DNA of 64,000 nt from UBA940 sp045613745 (GCA_045613745.1 JAZLBP010000007.1:124001-188000), one strand, 5' to 3'; counted from the first letter of the stretch, positions 1 to 8,914 are shown. Program-made: numbers and translations. The notes: generated from the letters alone by a model not told the origin.

Positions 1-70
1 GGGTCACAAGGAGCGCCGCGCCAGCCAGCAGAGTTAGAATTCCGAAGGTTCGGATATAGGGGTTTTGCAT
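1..70 (-). CDS. Start of a secreted protein, cut by the window edge
   Basis: Only the first 23 codons are visible. They read as a short N-terminus followed by a hydrophobic stretch (ILTLLAGAALLV), which fits a signal peptide. The ATG lies 13 bp downstream of the stop of the sugar transporter gene, so this is probably the third gene of the ribokinase-transporter operon. In Bacteroides ribose/nucleoside loci the companion gene is often a secreted nucleoside hydrolase. That is an inference from context only; the visible residues identify no family. Confidence 0.5.
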   Translation of the reverse strand, partial: MQNPYIRTFGILTLLAGAALLVT

Positions 71-83
71 AGCCGACAAAGGT

Positions 84-1082
84 TTAGTTGCCTGCGATTA
101 CAATCAGTGCGAGGCCCGCGATGTAGAAGGCAAACATAGCCCACAGCAGACCCGAGGTGCCACGACTACCACGGAACTCGCGCCACACGAACACGCCCCA
201 GATGGCAGCAATCATCGGTGCGCCTTGTCCGAGTGCATAGCTCACAGCCGCACCTGCGCGTCCTGCGGCAATGTAGCTAAACGCTGTTCCGAGGCACCAA
301 ATCAAGCCTCCGAGCAGTCCGGGGATGTGCGAGCGCAGTCCTCCTGCCCAGAAGTCACGATAGCTCACGGGCTCGCCCATCAGAGGTCGGCGCATCAGTA
401 GGGTGTTAAACAGAATGTTGCTCACAAACACACCTATTGAGAACACAAAGACTGCCGAATAGGGAGTGAGCATACCTGCGGTGGGCGATTCGAAGTTGTC
501 GAGGTCCATTGCGCGCGCCACAAAGCGGTAGAAGAACGACATCAGCACGCCCGCAACAAGTGCCAGAGCGATGCCCATACCGCCCTTGCCCGAATCACCG
601 CGGTCGGCACGCGCCGAAGCCACACCGTTGCAGATGATGGCAACGACAATCAGCGCCACGCCAATGAAAAGGATTGTCGGGTCGCCTTTGGGTGCGCCCA
701 CATAGTTGACGATGGTACCAAGCACCAGCGCCAGACCCACGCCCAACGGAAAGGCCACAGCCATACCCGCCAGCGACACCGAGGCCGACAGCAGGATGTT
801 GGATGCATTGAAGATTACACCGCCCAGCAGCACGCTGAAAATATTGCGTCCTGCGGCTTGTGCCAAGTCGGGCAGCATTGCGCGTCCCGAGCTACCCAGA
901 CTACCCATTGTAAGGCCGATGAGCAGCGCAGCCACAACCATACCGATGACATAGTCCCAATAGTAGAGTTCGTATCGCCAAGTGCGAGAGGCGAGTTTCT
1001 GGGTGTTGGCCCACGAACCCCAACACAGCATCGTAATCAGACAGAATACGACAGCCGTTGCATAAGAAGTAACAACAAACAT
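84..1082 (-). CDS. GRP/DMT-family sugar (probably ribose) transporter
   Basis: A 332-residue integral membrane protein with about ten hydrophobic helices spread over the whole length and no signal peptide beyond the first helix. The sequence style (WGSWANTQK near residue 21, repeated glycine- and alanine-rich helices, YALGQGAPMIAAIWG near residue 283) matches the glucose/ribose porter branch of the drug/metabolite transporter superfamily, which includes RusT of Bacteroides. It most likely imports a pentose or nucleoside-derived sugar across the inner membrane. It follows ribokinase by 25 bp on the same strand, so import and phosphorylation are encoded together. The substrate is inferred from the neighbour. 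Confidence 0.8.
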   Translation of the reverse strand: MFVVTSYATAVVFCLITMLCWGSWANTQKLASRTWRYELYYWDYVIGMVVAALLIGLTMGSLGSSGRAMLPDLAQAAGRNIFSVLLGGVIFNASNILLSASVSLAGMAVAFPLGVGLALVLGTIVNYVGAPKGDPTILFIGVALIVVAIICNGVASARADRGDSGKGGMGIALALVAGVLMSFFYRFVARAMDLDNFESPTAGMLTPYSAVFVFSIGVFVSNILFNTLLMRRPLMGEPVSYRDFWAGGLRSHIPGLLGGLIWCLGTAFSYIAAGRAGAAVSYALGQGAPMIAAIWGVFVWREFRGSRGTSGLLWAMFAFYIAGLALIVIAGN

Positions 1083-1107
1083 AGTAGTATATAAAACATT
1101 AAACTAT

Positions 1108-2010
1108 TTAAAAATCTTTGCGATAGGGGATGGACGATTGTGCGCCCATACGCGTAACGGAGATGGCCGCCGCGTGACTTGCAAAACGAGCTGCATCGAC
1201 CAAGTTCTTGCCCTCGGAGAGAGCCACCACAAGCGCACCGCTAAATACGTCGCCTGCGGCAGTGGTGTCGATGGCAACAACCGATTCGGCATTTATGAGG
1301 TCACACTCCGTGTGGGTGCGGATGAGAGCACCGTCTCTGCCGAGAGTTATGATTGCCGCATTTGCACCCATTTCGAGCAACACCTCGGCCGCGCGCTCCA
1401 CCTCGGCAGGGTGGTCGATTTTCACACCCGTTATCATCTGACACTCGCCAAGATTGGGAGTGATGAGATAGAGTTTACTCATCAGTTGGTGCGACAGCGA
1501 GGCAGCGGGTGCAGGATTCAGAATAACCTTCACACCGTGCGCCGCAGCCATCTCGGCAGCATACTCAACCACCTCCATTGGAATTTCGAGCTGCATCAGC
1601 AGGTATTCGGCACCGCAGATAAGTTCGCGATGGCGGTCGATGTCGGCTGTGGTGAGGGTATTGTTGGCTCCGGGGGCCACCACAATGCAATTTTCGCCGT
1701 GGGCATCCACAGTGATGAGTGCCACACCCGAAGGTGCCGAGCCGTCGCGAGTGATGGTGTCGGTGTCGATTCCGTCGGCGGCGTAGCCTCGCAGGGCACT
1801 CTCGCCAAACATATCGTGCCCCACTTTGGCAATGAAGGCCACATCTCCACCCAAGCGGGCAACAGCCACAGCCTGATTGGCACCCTTGCCGCCTGCGGTC
1901 ATCAGGAATTCGCCGCCGATGACCGTCTCACCGGGCGAAGGGATTCGGGTGGTTTTGATTACAAGGTCGGTATTGGAACTACCTATAACCACGATTTTTT
2001 TCTTTTTCAT
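1108..2010 (-). CDS. rbsK: Ribokinase
   Basis: A PfkB-family sugar kinase of 300 residues, normal for ribokinase. The N-terminal substrate-binding signature is present (GSSNTDLV, then TAGGKGANQAVAVARLGG near residues 38-55), as is the C-terminal ATP-site/catalytic-base motif DTTAAGDVFSGAL near residue 248, whose aspartate is the expected general base. It phosphorylates D-ribose to ribose-5-phosphate in the cytoplasm. It is the first gene of the minus-strand operon with the transporter. The start is supported by the conserved MKKKKIVVIGSSN opening; no clear TAnnTTTG box is seen in front of it. Confidence 0.93.
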   Translation of the reverse strand: MKKKKIVVIGSSNTDLVIKTTRIPSPGETVIGGEFLMTAGGKGANQAVAVARLGGDVAFIAKVGHDMFGESALRGYAADGIDTDTITRDGSAPSGVALITVDAHGENCIVVAPGANNTLTTADIDRHRELICGAEYLLMQLEIPMEVVEYAAEMAAAHGVKVILNPAPAASLSHQLMSKLYLITPNLGECQMITGVKIDHPAEVERAAEVLLEMGANAAIITLGRDGALIRTHTECDLINAESVVAIDTTAAGDVFSGALVVALSEGKNLVDAARFASHAAAISVTRMGAQSSIPYRKDF

Positions 2011-2090
2011 AACTATTTATTTTATGCGAGTTTACTTTATCCCTGTTGCACCTCCGCACAAACCGTACCAAGCCCCACGCAACTCAAAGG

Positions 2091-2121
2091 TTTGAAATTT
2101 CAGTCAAAAGCACTATCTTTG
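2091..2121 (+). promoter_or_regulatory. Bacteroidetes-type promoter of the thioesterase gene
   Basis: A TTTG at 2091-2094 and TATCTTTG at 2114-2121 are separated by 19 bp, matching the TTTG/TAnnTTTG arrangement. The predicted leader before the ATG at 2147 is about 20 nt. Confidence 0.75.
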
Positions 2122-2146
2122 TCGCCACAAAAAACTTAAAATAACT

Positions 2147-2866
2147 ATGGCCGGAATTTATCAATTCAAAGTGGAGCAAGGAAGTGTCGATGGACGCGGC
2201 CGTGCAAAGATAGGTTTTCTGAATAATGCAATTGTCAATGTGGCGGGAACCGACGCCAATATCTCGGGTTTCGGTATCGGCGACGTCAATCAAGACAACT
2301 GCTCGTGGGTGTTGAGCCGCTATGCTGTGCAACTCAACCGCATCCCCGTGTGCGATGAGGTTATCTCGGTGGACACCTGGATTGGTCACTGCGAGAAGTT
2401 CTTCTCGGTGCGTAACTTCATCCTTCGCGACGCCGAGGGTGTGCAAATCGGCTCGGCAATTTCGCTGTGGGCGCTTATCAACATCACAACCCGCCGTCCG
2501 ATGATGCTCGAAGAGATGCACGCACGCGACGGAGTGTCGTTTGCCGACCGCGAGGAGCCTATGAGCCGCCCCGCCAAAATCGGTAATCTCACACCCGACA
2601 TCACTGTTGAGCGCCGCGTATCGTACAGCGACGTCGATTTCAACGGCCATATGAACAGCATGCGCTCGATTGAGCACCTAACCGACCTGCTGCCCTACGA
2701 GGAGCTGTTGGAGTGCAACGGCTACCGTCTGGACATCAATTTCAGCCGCGAGGGTTTCCCCGGCCAAATGCTCACGCTGACCTGCCAACGTGGCGATGTG
2801 AATCTGTTCGACATCAGTTGCGAAGGCACCTCGCTCACCAAAGCCTCGATGGAACTCTACAAATAG
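2147..2866 (+). CDS. Acyl-ACP thioesterase
   Basis: A 239-residue protein resembling the FatA-like acyl-[ACP] thioesterases of Bacteroidetes, built of two hot-dog domains. The first half carries the segment around SWVLSRYAVQLNRIP and a tryptophan-rich core (DTWIGHCEKFF). The second half carries SYSDVDFNGHMNSMR near residue 164, which holds the Asn/His residues of the hot-dog active site. It releases fatty acids from acyl carrier protein and may set chain length. It is monocistronic, with its own promoter and a shared downstream terminator. Confidence 0.85.
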   Translation: MAGIYQFKVEQGSVDGRGRAKIGFLNNAIVNVAGTDANISGFGIGDVNQDNCSWVLSRYAVQLNRIPVCDEVISVDTWIGHCEKFFSVRNFILRDAEGVQIGSAISLWALINITTRRPMMLEEMHARDGVSFADREEPMSRPAKIGNLTPDITVERRVSYSDVDFNGHMNSMRSIEHLTDLLPYEELLECNGYRLDINFSREGFPGQMLTLTCQRGDVNLFDISCEGTSLTKASMELYK

Positions 2867-2881
2867 AGATACACAACATCA

Positions 2882-2924
2882 AATAAAAAGAGCCTGTCCG
2901 CGTGGGATAGGCTCTTTTTATTTG
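2882..2924. terminator. Bidirectional terminator between thioesterase and dxs
   Basis: The near-perfect stem AAGAGCCTGTCC / GGGATAGGCTCTT is flanked by A- and T-runs on both sides. It lies between the convergent ends of the two genes and can serve both. Confidence 0.85.
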
Positions 2925-2935
2925 ACGCTCAGCGA

Positions 2936-4792
2936 TTATAACAGCTCTTTGGCAATACTTTCGACATCAATACCACACTCGGCATAGAGTTCGTCGGGAG
3001 TGCCGTGCTCGATAAAACGGTCGGGGATTCCGAGGCGCACAACCTTGCCCTCGAAGCCCATATCGCGCAGGCGAATCTCAATCTGCTGACCAACGCCGCC
3101 CACAAGCGAGCCATCCTCGACGGTTACGACACGAGCGAAACCGCCGCTGACAATCTCTTGCAGAATCTTCTCGTCCAGAGGTTTCACCCAACGCATATCG
3201 TAGTGTGCGGGGTCGGCACCCTCGGCAACGGCGCGCTCGACGGCTTGCGAGGCCGCAATACCCACAGCACCAATGCTCAACAGCGCAACACCCCTACCCT
3301 GACGCAGGCAGCGACCGCGACCAACCTCCAACTTCTCGAAAGGCACATTGCGCCACTCAATGCCACTGCCACAACCCCTCGGATAGCGAATAACCCAAGG
3401 CGTACCCGCAGTCGATGCGGTGTACATCATATTGCGAAGTTCCAGTTCGTCGTAAGGCGCGGCGATGGTAAGGCCCGGAATACAACTCATATAGGCCATA
3501 TCGTAGGCTCCGTGGTGGGTTGCACCATCCTCACCCACAAGACCTCCGCGGTCGAGGCACATAACAACACCCAGACCCTGCAACGCAACGTCGTGAATAA
3601 CATTATCGTAGGCGCGCTGCATAAAGGTCGAGTAGATATTACAGAAGGGGACCATTCCCTCGCAGGCCAAACCTGCCGAGAATGTCACCGCGTGGCCCTC
3701 GGCGATACCCACATCGAAGTAGCGGTCGGGCACAGCCTTGGCCAGCAAATCCATCGAACAACCCGTAGGCATTGCGGGGGTTACACCCACAATACGGCTG
3801 TCGGCCAAAGCCAAATCCACAAGTGTCTGTCCGAACACATCCTGAAACTTGTCGCCCGCGCCCTTGCTGCGAATAAGTTCGCCCGTAGTGGGGTCATACT
3901 TGCCGGGAGCGTGCCACAACACAGGGTTCTGTTCGGCGGCATCGAAGCCCTTGCCCTTGGTAGTGATGATATGCAGAAGTTTGGGGCCCTTGATTTCGCG
4001 TAGGTCGCGCAGCACAGCAACAAGGCTCAACACATCGTTGCCATCGACGGGGCCAAAATAGCGGAACTTAAAACTCTCGAACAAGTTGCTATGACGCAAA
4101 AGGCCCTGTTTGAAAGCATTTTTGATATGTTTGAAGGCATTGTGCAGACGCGAACCAGCAGGGAACATACGCCACACACGAGTTTTCAGTCGGTTGTATC
4201 GGCGCGAGGTCGAGATACCGAGCAGATAATCTCTCAACGCACTGCGGTTGTGGTCAATAGCCATATGATTGTCGTTGAGAATCACCAGCAAATCGCCACC
4301 CACCGTACCTGCATTATTGAGTCCCTCGAAGGCTAGTCCGCCCGTCATTGCTCCGTCACCAATCACAGCTACGGTTTTGCGCTCCTCGCCTGTGATTTGC
4401 GATGCGGCAGCCATACCCAGCGCCGCCGAAATCGACACCGAGGCGTGACCTCCCACAAAGGCGTCGTAGGGACTCTCGCTGCGTCGCGGGAAACCGCCTA
4501 TACCGCCCTCGGTACGCAGACTCGGAAACTCGTCGCGGCGACCCGTAATGATTTTGTGAGCATAGGACTGATGACCAACATCCCAAATTATGCGGTCATC
4601 GGGAGTGTCAAACACATAGTGCAACGCAACGGCAAGCTCGACAGCACCAAGGCTCGAACCGATATGTCCCGTTCCGCTCGCCAACGAGTGCAGTATGTAG
4701 TGCCTGATCTCCTCGCAATAGGCGGGCAGTTGGCTCGGCGCGAGTTTTTTGAGGTCGGCAGGCGAATTGACACAGTTGATATATTTGTACAT
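2936..4792 (-). CDS. dxs: 1-deoxy-D-xylulose-5-phosphate synthase
   Basis: A 618-residue TPP-dependent transketolase-type enzyme, the first step of the MEP isoprenoid pathway. The TPP-binding motif begins with GDGAMTGG at residues 145-152 and continues to ILNDNHMAI about 25 residues later. WDVGHQSYAHKI at residues 70-81 and the central pyrimidine-domain segment AEGHAVTFSAGLA match Dxs. The C-terminal transketolase domain (DGSLVGGVGQQI) is complete. The start is preceded by a TAccTTTG box about 24 nt upstream. It is monocistronic and divergent from the OmpA lipoprotein gene. Confidence 0.96.
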   Translation of the reverse strand: MYKYINCVNSPADLKKLAPSQLPAYCEEIRHYILHSLASGTGHIGSSLGAVELAVALHYVFDTPDDRIIWDVGHQSYAHKIITGRRDEFPSLRTEGGIGGFPRRSESPYDAFVGGHASVSISAALGMAAASQITGEERKTVAVIGDGAMTGGLAFEGLNNAGTVGGDLLVILNDNHMAIDHNRSALRDYLLGISTSRRYNRLKTRVWRMFPAGSRLHNAFKHIKNAFKQGLLRHSNLFESFKFRYFGPVDGNDVLSLVAVLRDLREIKGPKLLHIITTKGKGFDAAEQNPVLWHAPGKYDPTTGELIRSKGAGDKFQDVFGQTLVDLALADSRIVGVTPAMPTGCSMDLLAKAVPDRYFDVGIAEGHAVTFSAGLACEGMVPFCNIYSTFMQRAYDNVIHDVALQGLGVVMCLDRGGLVGEDGATHHGAYDMAYMSCIPGLTIAAPYDELELRNMMYTASTAGTPWVIRYPRGCGSGIEWRNVPFEKLEVGRGRCLRQGRGVALLSIGAVGIAASQAVERAVAEGADPAHYDMRWVKPLDEKILQEIVSGGFARVVTVEDGSLVGGVGQQIEIRLRDMGFEGKVVRLGIPDRFIEHGTPDELYAECGIDVESIAKELL

Positions 4793-4816
4793 AGTGGTTG
4801 CAAGCTTTTCGTTTTA

Positions 4817-4824
4817 CAAAGGTA
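4817..4824 (-). promoter_or_regulatory. dxs: -7 box of the dxs promoter
   Basis: The minus strand reads TACCTTTG, 24 nt before the dxs ATG. The -33 element is weak. It lies back to back with the plus-strand promoter at 4833-4863. Confidence 0.6.
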
Positions 4825-4832
4825 GGAAATAA

Positions 4833-4863
4833 TTGCGAATTTCGTTAAGATTTTGTATTTTCG
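4833..4863 (+). promoter_or_regulatory. Promoter of the OmpA-pyrH-frr operon
   Basis: TTG at 4833-4835 and TATTTTCG at 4856-4863, spaced 20 bp, give a slightly degenerate Bacteroidetes promoter. The ATG follows at 4888. Confidence 0.55.
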
Positions 4864-4887
4864 CCATATAGAAATGTATCATTACGT

Positions 4888-5784
4888 ATGAAAACTACTA
4901 TTAAATTACTGATACTCTGCACAATATCCGTCATCACAGGCGGATGTGTATCGATGCGCAAATACGACTCCGCACGCGCCGAAATACTATCGTTGCAAAA
5001 TACCCTCGACAAACGAAATGCCGAGTTGGAGCAGATGTACCACAACAATAGTACCCTTACCGACCAGAACAAACAACTCACCGACAATAAGCTTTCGCTC
5101 GAAATGCAAATCGAGGACCTCATCAAGGACACCACCAACCTCGGCATCGAGAAACAACGACTCATAGCCCGCTATAAAGCGTTGTTGGCACAAGGTTCGG
5201 AGGAGGCTTCGCGTATGCTCGAAGAGTTGAGCCGCAACCAAGCCGACCTCAATGCCCGTTCGGCACGCATCGCCGAGCTCGAAGAGACCATCGCTGCACG
5301 CGACAGAGCGCTCAACGACATCCGCCAAAAGGTGGAGCAGGCACTGCTCGGTTTCGACGGCAAGGGTCTCAGCATCTCGCGTCGCGACGGCAAGGTGTAT
5401 GTGTCGATGAACGACAAGTTGCTGTTCCGCTCGGGTAGCTTCGAGATTGAGAGCGAGGGTGCACGCGCCGTACGCCAACTGTCGGAGGTGTTGGCCGCTA
5501 ATCCCGACATCGACATTATGGTCGAGGGCCACACCGACAACGTGCCCTATCGCGGTACGGGACAACTGCGCGACAACCTCGATTTGAGCGTCAAACGCGC
5601 CACCACCATCACCCGTCTGCTGTTGGAGAACAAGAAGATTTCGCCCCTGCGTGTTATTTCGGCAGGTCGTGGCGAGTATATGCCCCTGTCGAATGACAAC
5701 TCGGCCGAGGCTCGCGCCCTGAACCGACGCACCGAAATCATCTTGTCGCCCAAGCTCGACCAACTTCTGGAATTGACAAAATAA
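4888..5784 (+). CDS. OmpA-family peptidoglycan-associated lipoprotein with coiled coil
   Basis: A 298-residue lipoprotein. The signal peptide ends in the lipobox TGGC with Cys20 as the lipidated residue. Residues about 30-150 are heptad-rich and charged and should form a long coiled coil. The C-terminal 115 residues are an OmpA-like peptidoglycan-binding domain with VEGHTDNVPYRG, LSVKRATTITRLL and NRRTEIIL. It probably tethers the outer membrane to the cell wall. It lies 12 bp upstream of pyrH, so a housekeeping operon OmpA-pyrH-frr is likely. Confidence 0.9.
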   Translation: MKTTIKLLILCTISVITGGCVSMRKYDSARAEILSLQNTLDKRNAELEQMYHNNSTLTDQNKQLTDNKLSLEMQIEDLIKDTTNLGIEKQRLIARYKALLAQGSEEASRMLEELSRNQADLNARSARIAELEETIAARDRALNDIRQKVEQALLGFDGKGLSISRRDGKVYVSMNDKLLFRSGSFEIESEGARAVRQLSEVLAANPDIDIMVEGHTDNVPYRGTGQLRDNLDLSVKRATTITRLLLENKKISPLRVISAGRGEYMPLSNDNSAEARALNRRTEIILSPKLDQLLELTK

Positions 5785-5796
5785 ACACACAACGAT

Positions 5797-6504
5797 ATGA
5801 AATACAAACGCATACTCCTTAAACTCAGCGGCGAATCGCTGCAAGGCACCTCCACTCACGGATTGTCGACCGACGTGCTCCAAAGCTACGCACGACAAAT
5901 CGGCGAGATGGCTCGCACAGGCGTTCAAATCGGCATCGTAATCGGTGGCGGCAACATCTTCCGCGGATTGAGCGGCGTGGGTCGTGGCTTCGACCGCGTG
6001 AAGGGCGACCAAATGGGAATGTTGGCAACCATCATCAACTCGCTGGCACTCCAATCGGCTCTCGAAAGCGAGGGCGTACCCGCCAAAGTGCTCACTTCGA
6101 TTCGTATGGAGCCCATCGGCGAGTACTACTCCAAAGCCAAAGCTCTCGAATATATGGCCGCAGGTAACGTTGTGATTATCGGTGGCGGCACCTCGAACCC
6201 CTACTTCTCGACCGACTCGGCTTCGGCTCTGCGCGGTATCGAAATCGAGGCCGAGGTTCTGCTCAAAGGCACCCGCGTGGACGGCGTCTATACCGCCGAC
6301 CCCGAGAAGGATCCCACCGCAACCAAATTCGACACCATCACATTTGACGAGGTTTACAGCCGCGGCTTGAAGATTATGGACCTGACCGCCTTCACACTCT
6401 GCAAACAAAACAACCTGCCTATTGTGGTGTTTGATATGGACACCGAGGGCAATCTGGCCAAAGTGCTGGGTGGCGAGAACATCGGTACGCTGGTAACATT
6501 GTAA
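5797..6504 (+). CDS. pyrH: UMP kinase
   Basis: A 235-residue amino-acid-kinase-fold enzyme that phosphorylates UMP to UDP. The opening KRILLKLSGESLQG, the phosphate-binding IGGGNIFRG near residue 50, and the segment GTSNPYFSTDSASALR near residue 132 are diagnostic of bacterial PyrH. Length is normal. It sits between the OmpA lipoprotein and frr; pyrH-frr linkage is widespread in bacteria. Confidence 0.96.
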   Translation: MKYKRILLKLSGESLQGTSTHGLSTDVLQSYARQIGEMARTGVQIGIVIGGGNIFRGLSGVGRGFDRVKGDQMGMLATIINSLALQSALESEGVPAKVLTSIRMEPIGEYYSKAKALEYMAAGNVVIIGGGTSNPYFSTDSASALRGIEIEAEVLLKGTRVDGVYTADPEKDPTATKFDTITFDEVYSRGLKIMDLTAFTLCKQNNLPIVVFDMDTEGNLAKVLGGENIGTLVTL

Positions 6505-6532
6505 TTAATAACCAAACAAAAATAGAACAACT

Positions 6533-7096
6533 ATGAGCGAAGATTCGAAACTCATTCTCGAAATTGCAACCGAGAAGATGCAGAAAACCATCGACTTCCT
6601 GAACGAGGCTCTGTTGAGCATCCGCGCAGGTAAGGCAAGTGTAAACATTCTCAATGGTATCACCGTTGACTACTATGGCAGCCAAATGGGTGTCGATAAA
6701 GTGGCAAGTGTAACCGTACCTGACGCACGCACCGTACTTATCCAACCTTGGGAGAAAGCTATGATTCGTGTTATCGAGACCGCTATCATCAACGCCAACA
6801 TCGGCCTGACCCCCTCGAACAATGGTGACGCTATCCGCCTGAACATTCCTCCCTTGACCGAGGAGCGTCGTCGCGCACTGGTTAAACAAGTGAAGGACGA
6901 GGCAGAGCGTGCTCGTGTAGGTCTGCGTGCAGCCCGCCGCGACGCTGTCGAGGCTTTCAAAAAGGCTGTTAAAGACGGTATGCCCGAGGATGAGGGTAAA
7001 GACGGCGAGGAGCAAACTCAAAAACTTACCGACAAATTCTCAAAGAAAATCGACGAGCTGTTTGTTGAGAAAGAGAAAGAGATTATGACCGTATAA
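6533..7096 (+). CDS. frr: Ribosome recycling factor
   Basis: A 187-residue protein with the typical RRF three-helix-bundle and beta/alpha/beta layout. Diagnostic segments are LLSIRAGKASVNILNGI near residue 27, the YYGS/QMGVDKVASVTVPDART block, and PPLTEERRRALVKQ near residue 108. It splits post-termination ribosomes together with EF-G. It is the last gene of the operon, followed 24 bp later by a strong terminator. Confidence 0.97.
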   Translation: MSEDSKLILEIATEKMQKTIDFLNEALLSIRAGKASVNILNGITVDYYGSQMGVDKVASVTVPDARTVLIQPWEKAMIRVIETAIINANIGLTPSNNGDAIRLNIPPLTEERRRALVKQVKDEAERARVGLRAARRDAVEAFKKAVKDGMPEDEGKDGEEQTQKLTDKFSKKIDELFVEKEKEIMTV

Positions 7097-7120
7097 TCCT
7101 CGCGTGCCTATGCTCGCAAC

Positions 7121-7157
7121 AAAAAAGGCTGTCCTTTGGTGGGACAGCCTTTTTTTA
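7121..7157 (+). terminator. Terminator after frr
   Basis: The stem AAAAAAGGCTGTCC / GGGACAGCCTTTTTT has a 6-nt loop and a run of T. The A-run on the other side could also let it act on the converging minus-strand operon. Confidence 0.85.
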
Positions 7158-7172
7158 TTAGTTTATAGTGTC

Positions 7173-7200
7173 GTTCTCTTTTTGAGCATCAAAAAAGAAC
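7173..7200. repeat. Short palindrome GTTCT...AGAAC, 3' of the ACT gene
   Basis: An inverted repeat of the form GTTCTCTTTTTGA / TCAAAAAAGAAC lies just behind the stop of the ACT-domain gene. The same palindrome type (a GTxC-T-run-GA arm and its complement around a 3-6 nt loop) forms both ends of the element at 8951-9371, so this looks like a solo copy of that repeat family. Confidence 0.6.
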
Positions 7201-7208
7201 AACACCAC

Positions 7209-7592
7209 CTACTCACTGAGCAGTTGTGTGCATTTGGCGACGTCGCTGGGGCGGATTACGATTTGGGCGCTATCACCCTCAGCGAAGGCATACATATACT
7301 CAATGAAGATGCCACCTGCGGTGAGCTTGTCGAGAATCACCGACAGCGAGCCAATCTCGTTGGCGCAAGCTACACATACAACATCTGTCTGCATCACAGC
7401 AAAGTTGGCAGCGCGCAGACACTCTGCGGCACGTTCGGTGTCGGATACAATCAGACGCAGAATACCGAAATCGGTGGTCTCGGCCATACTGAATGCACGC
7501 ATATTGATGCCGCTTTGGCTCAAAATCTTGGTTACCTCATTGATTCGTCCCGACTTATTCTCGAGAAAAACCGACAGTTGTTTGATAATCAT
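7209..7592 (-). CDS. ACT-domain amino-acid-binding protein
   Basis: A 127-residue protein that starts at ATG 7592 behind a good ribosome binding site (GGAG, 5 nt upstream). It consists of two tandem ACT domains: residues 1-65 (opening IIKQLSVFLENKSGRINEV) and about 70-127 (CVACANEIGSLSVILDKLTAGG). ACT pairs bind amino acids as small regulatory ligands. It is the last gene of the aromatic amino acid operon, 20 bp behind phenylacetate-CoA ligase; such ACT proteins are regularly linked to phenylacetate-CoA ligase in Bacteroidales. A role as aromatic amino acid sensor is inference. The frame stays open further upstream, but that part lies inside the ligase gene. Confidence 0.88.
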   Translation of the reverse strand: MIIKQLSVFLENKSGRINEVTKILSQSGINMRAFSMAETTDFGILRLIVSDTERAAECLRAANFAVMQTDVVCVACANEIGSLSVILDKLTAGGIFIEYMYAFAEGDSAQIVIRPSDVAKCTQLLSE

Positions 7593-7612
7593 ATTGCTCC
7601 TGAGTTTATGTG

Positions 7613-8914
7613 TTATTTCAGAATTCGGTTGTCTATAACGTGCTTGCCCTTGCCTTGGCTGCGCTCGATGCTTCCCGGCTCCATAAGTTTGACGTCGGCC
7701 GCAATCGACAGCACACTCTTCAAGCGGTCGGCAAGACGTTTTTTCATATCGAGCATACGGCCGATGTCGTCGCTGAAGAAGTCCTTGCGCACCTCCACCT
7801 GAACTTGCAGGGTGTCGAGGTTGCCTTTGCGATCCACAACCAGCATATATTGAGGCTCGAACTCGGGCATTTCGAGAATCACGCTCTCCACTTGCGAGGG
7901 GAACACATTGATACCGCGTATGATAAGCATATCGTCGCTGCGACCTACGATGCGACCCATACGAACTGCTGTACGGCCACAAGCACACTTGCCGTCGTAC
8001 AACGTACAGAGGTCCTTAGTACGGTAGCGCAACAGAGGCATACCCTCCTTGGTCAGGGTGGTGAACACCAGCTCGCCTTGTGTGCCATAGGGGAGTTGCT
8101 CGAGGGTCTCGGGGTTGATAATCTCGGGGAAGAAGTGGTCCTCGTTGACGTGTGAGCCACTTTGCTCGCTACACTCGTACGACACACCAGGGCCCATAAT
8201 CTCGCTCAAACCATAGATGTTGTAACCCTTCAAGCCCAAACGCTCCTCAATCTCGCGGCGCATATTCTCGGTCCAAGGCTCGGCACCGAAAGCACCAATG
8301 CGAAGTCCGAGCTCCTCCTTGTTGATACCCATCTTCTCGATAGTCTCGGCCAAGTGCAGAGCATACGACGGAGTACAAGCGATACCCGAGATTTTGAGGT
8401 CACGAATAAGGCGGATATGTTTCTCGGTATTACCGGTCGAGGTGGGGATTACCGTAGCTCCCAGATTCTCTACGCCATAGTGGGCACCCAAGCCTCCCGT
8501 AAACAGGCCATAGCCATAGCTTACCGAGAAGGTGTCGTTGCGGGTCACGCCATAGGCGGTCAAGCAGCGCGCCATAACCTCCGACCACACAGCGATATCC
8601 TTGCGGGTATAGCCTACGATGGTGGGGTTGCCCGTAGTACCCGACGAGGCGTGCACACGCACAATCTCCGACAGCGGAGCCGCTTGCAAGCCATAGGGGT
8701 AGTTATCGCGCAAGTCTTGTTTGGTGGTGAAGGGCAGGTGAACGATGTCGTCGATACTCTTAATATCCTCGGGCGACAGGTCCATTGCCTGCATCTTGTT
8801 GCGATAGAAAGGAGTATTGTGGTACACATAGTTGACAAGTTTCTGCAAACGTTTGCTCTGCAACGCGTGCATCTCGTCACGACTCATACACTCCTTATTC
8901 GGATTCCAAATCAT
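7613..8914 (-). CDS. paaK: Phenylacetate-CoA ligase
   Basis: A 433-residue AMP-forming acyl-CoA ligase of PaaK type and size. The adenylate-binding loop is SSGTTGNPTIVGYT near residue 90, followed by IYGLSEIMGPG and YRTKDLC. It interconverts arylacetates and arylacetyl-CoA. Next to an arylpyruvate:ferredoxin oxidoreductase it would act in the release direction, harvesting the thioester energy as ATP while excreting phenylacetate or indoleacetate-type acids; the direction is inferred from context. It is separated from the upstream aminotransferase by a 466-bp spacer filled by a palindromic element. The start follows the conserved MIWNPNKE opening. Confidence 0.92.
   Translation of the reverse strand: MIWNPNKECMSRDEMHALQSKRLQKLVNYVYHNTPFYRNKMQAMDLSPEDIKSIDDIVHLPFTTKQDLRDNYPYGLQAAPLSEIVRVHASSGTTGNPTIVGYTRKDIAVWSEVMARCLTAYGVTRNDTFSVSYGYGLFTGGLGAHYGVENLGATVIPTSTGNTEKHIRLIRDLKISGIACTPSYALHLAETIEKMGINKEELGLRIGAFGAEPWTENMRREIEERLGLKGYNIYGLSEIMGPGVSYECSEQSGSHVNEDHFFPEIINPETLEQLPYGTQGELVFTTLTKEGMPLLRYRTKDLCTLYDGKCACGRTAVRMGRIVGRSDDMLIIRGINVFPSQVESVILEMPEFEPQYMLVVDRKGNLDTLQVQVEVRKDFFSDDIGRMLDMKKRLADRLKSVLSIAADVKLMEPGSIERSQGKGKHVIDNRILK

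Noticed and set aside
7593..7988. A longer 259-codon version of the ACT-domain protein
   Set aside because: The additional upstream codons lie inside paaK in another frame; the ATG at 7592 has a good ribosome binding site and matches the domain start.
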